DNA of 5,246 bases from an uncultured Ruminococcus sp. (GTDB taxonomy: Bacteria > Bacillota_A > Clostridia > Oscillospirales > Ruminococcaceae): positions 1-5,246 of the forward strand of contig ONBA01000064.1 of assembly GCA_900315975.1 (NCBI GenBank), written 5' to 3'. Position 1 is the stretch's first letter. Every line of letters starts with the position of its first letter. Positions 4,488 to 5,246 of this stretch are shown here, in pieces. Below the pieces are notes generated by a model. That model saw only the letters and a list, made by a program, of their open reading frames with translations. It was not told where the DNA came from and searched no databases. Position numbers and translations under genes: made by a program.

Positions 4488-5018
4488 ATGGCTATTTACA
4501 TAGTATTTGACGTTGAAACACCAAATCGTGCGAACGACCGTATGAGTGCGATAGGCATAACAGCGATAAAAGATAACAAGATCGTCGCTAACTACTTTTC
4601 GCTCGTTGATCCCGAAACGCATTTCGATTACTTCAACACGCAGCTTACGGGCATAGATGCTGATAAAGTCAAGAACGCTCCGAACTTTGCAGAGCTTTGG
4701 AAGAAGATAGAGCCGATCATGAGCAAAGGTATCCTTGTTGCCCATAATGCTGTCTTTGATATGAGTGTCCTGCGTTCCTGCCTGCGAAGCTACGGCATTA
4801 CATGGAAACCCTCTGCTGAATACCTGTGTACGGTTCAAATCGGCAGGCGTATTCTTCCCGATATGAAGCATAACCTCAATGTGATGTGCGATCACTACGG
4901 TATCGCCCTTGATCATCATAAGGCGGACAGCGATGCCCACGCCTGTGCGGAGATACTGCTAAGGTACATGGAAAGTGGTGTCGATGTTTCGTCTTACATC
5001 AAGAAATACTATCTATAA
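4488..5018 (+). CDS. DEDDh 3'-5' exonuclease (DnaQ/epsilon-like)
   Basis: This is a 176-residue single-domain exonuclease of the DnaQ-like superfamily, which removes nucleotides from 3' ends of DNA or RNA using two metal ions. All five catalytic residues are visible. Exo I is F-D-V-E-T-P (Asp8, Glu10), Exo II is H-N-A-V-F-D-M (Asp91) and Exo III is H-K-A-D-S-D (His144, Asp149). The H-x4-D spacing marks the DEDDh class. L-T-G-I-D (53-57) is a further typical element of the epsilon-like group. No polymerase, helicase or BRCT domain is attached, so it could be a repair, proofreading or RNA-trimming enzyme, and substrate cannot be read from the sequence. GAGG (4476-4479) lies 8 nt before ATG. With a 14-nt gap to the barstar-like gene and a terminator just after, the two form one small operon. 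Confidence 0.9.
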   Translation: MAIYIVFDVETPNRANDRMSAIGITAIKDNKIVANYFSLVDPETHFDYFNTQLTGIDADKVKNAPNFAELWKKIEPIMSKGILVAHNAVFDMSVLRSCLRSYGITWKPSAEYLCTVQIGRRILPDMKHNLNVMCDHYGIALDHHKADSDAHACAEILLRYMESGVDVSSYIKKYYL

Positions 5019-5030
5019 CGAATACCTCAG

Positions 5031-5061
5031 AGAGCTGTTACACAACGGCTCTTTCTTTTTT
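5031..5061 (+). terminator. Intrinsic terminator after the exonuclease gene
   Basis: AGAGCTGTT (5031-5039) pairs with AACGGCTCT (5044-5052) in a 9-bp stem containing one G-U pair, with loop ACAC, followed by a long T-rich tail to 5061. The stem closely resembles that of the ars terminator at 4074-4098. Confidence 0.9.
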
Positions 5062-5101
5062 GCCGAAATCTCTCAGAAGTACAAATTTCGTCTATCTAAA
5101 A

Positions 5102-5110
5102 TGGTATAAT
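5102..5110 (+). promoter_or_regulatory. Extended -10 element (TGGTATAAT), upstream copy
   Basis: TGG plus TATAAT (5105-5110) is a perfect extended -10. No good -35 lies 16-18 bp upstream (the bases at 5082-5087 are CAAATT), so it would rely on the TG element. The ten bases ATGGTATAAT at 5101-5110 are identical to those of the barstar promoter at 4135-4144. Confidence 0.55.
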
Positions 5111-5122
5111 AAAAGAATTTGA

Positions 5123-5148
5123 AGAATTATTCCAGTTATGGAAATTCT
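5123..5148 (+). repeat. Bulged hairpin between two -10 elements
   Basis: AGAATT (5123-5128) and TCCA (5131-5134) pair with TGGA (5139-5142) and AATTCT (5143-5148) around a GTTA loop, with AT (5129-5130) bulged out. If transcription starts from the upstream -10, this hairpin lies close to the 5' end of the RNA. There is no T-run after it, so it is not a terminator. Confidence 0.4.
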
Positions 5149-5160
5149 GTCGAACTGTTT

Positions 5161-5169
5161 TGGTATAAT
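5161..5169 (+). promoter_or_regulatory. Extended -10 element (TGGTATAAT), downstream copy
   Basis: A second perfect TGG-TATAAT lies 59 bp after the first. The -35 region (5141-5146, GAAATT) is poor and overlaps the hairpin's right arm. Either this or the upstream copy could drive a gene beyond the right edge. Confidence 0.55.
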
Positions 5170-5246
5170 CAGGATAGACAAGCATACAGCTCGGTTTTTG
5201 TAAGTTCATTGACAGTTCCATACAGACGAATCGAAAGAGATTTTTC

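Larger units (their letters stand above)
5062..5246 (+). other. Non-coding region, probable leader of a gene beyond the window
   Basis: No credible coding frame is present in these 185 bases. The longest ATG frame noticed (5138-5206, 22 codons) has no ribosome binding site and overlaps the hairpin and second -10 box. The stretch holds two extended -10 elements, a bulged hairpin, and an isolated TTGACA at 5209-5214 whose -10 would fall at 5232-5237, where none is seen. It may contain a long untranslated leader, a small RNA or a tandem promoter. Confidence 0.5.

Noticed and set aside
4368..4940. 190-codon frame on the - strand
   Set aside because: It lies opposite the barstar-like and exonuclease genes, whose motifs are complete. 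It has no recognisable motifs of its own and reads as a shadow frame.
5138..5206. 22-codon ATG frame near the right end
   Set aside because: There is no ribosome site, and it overlaps a hairpin and an extended -10 element, so chance is the simpler reading.
5209..5214. TTGACA as a third promoter in the right-end leader
   Set aside because: The bases 16-18 bp downstream do not resemble a -10 box.
1..5246. Insertion sequence, integrase, CRISPR or tRNA signals
   Set aside because: No transposase-like protein, regularly spaced repeats or tRNA cloverleaf was found on reading both strands.

Overview
The window looks like chromosomal DNA from a low-to-moderate GC Firmicute, most likely a gut Clostridia member of the Ruminococcus/Oscillospiraceae kind. 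This is inferred from the Shine-Dalgarno sites (AGGAGG, GAGGTGA), near-consensus sigma-A promoters with 17-bp spacers, compact U-tailed terminators and the protein family mix. No taxonomic marker gene is present. All genes that can be supported lie on the + strand. I see no tRNA, rRNA, CRISPR array, transposase or attachment site.

Layout: (1) 1-980, the C-terminal part of a cation:proton antiporter cut by the left edge. (2) 987-1275, a self-contained unit made of a perfect consensus promoter, a 63-residue SH3-like (DUF4314-like) protein and an intrinsic terminator. (3) 1305-4108, an arsenic/metalloid resistance-type cluster: a very strong promoter, an ArsR-type repressor, a cysteine-rich C_GCAxxG_C_C redox protein, a DUF318/ArsP-type permease, a thioredoxin-like protein with a cysteine-rich N-terminal extension, and a thioredoxin-linked arsenate reductase of the low-molecular-weight phosphatase fold. 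A strong terminator ends it. (4) 4116-5061, a two-gene unit of a barstar-like inhibitor and a DEDDh 3'-5' exonuclease with its own extended -10 promoter and terminator. (5) 5062-5246, non-coding, with two extended -10 boxes and a hairpin between them, probably the leader of a gene beyond the right edge.

How the genes may work together: by family knowledge, ArsR would hold the promoter at 1305-1333 off until As(III) or Sb(III) binds its Cys33/Cys35 pair. ArsC would reduce arsenate using thiols passed through a thioredoxin-type protein, and the permease would export the product. The cluster has no ArsB or ACR3 arsenite pump within the window, so the DUF318 permease is the only candidate exporter. 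Two hairpins, after arsR and after the C_GCAxxG_C_C gene, could step down transcription along the cluster. The tight packing of permease, thioredoxin and arsC (12-nt gap, then a 4-nt overlap) argues that these three act together. The most unusual elements are the cysteine-rich thioredoxin fusion, the C_GCAxxG_C_C protein placed inside an ars cluster, and the barstar/exonuclease pair with no visible RNase toxin.
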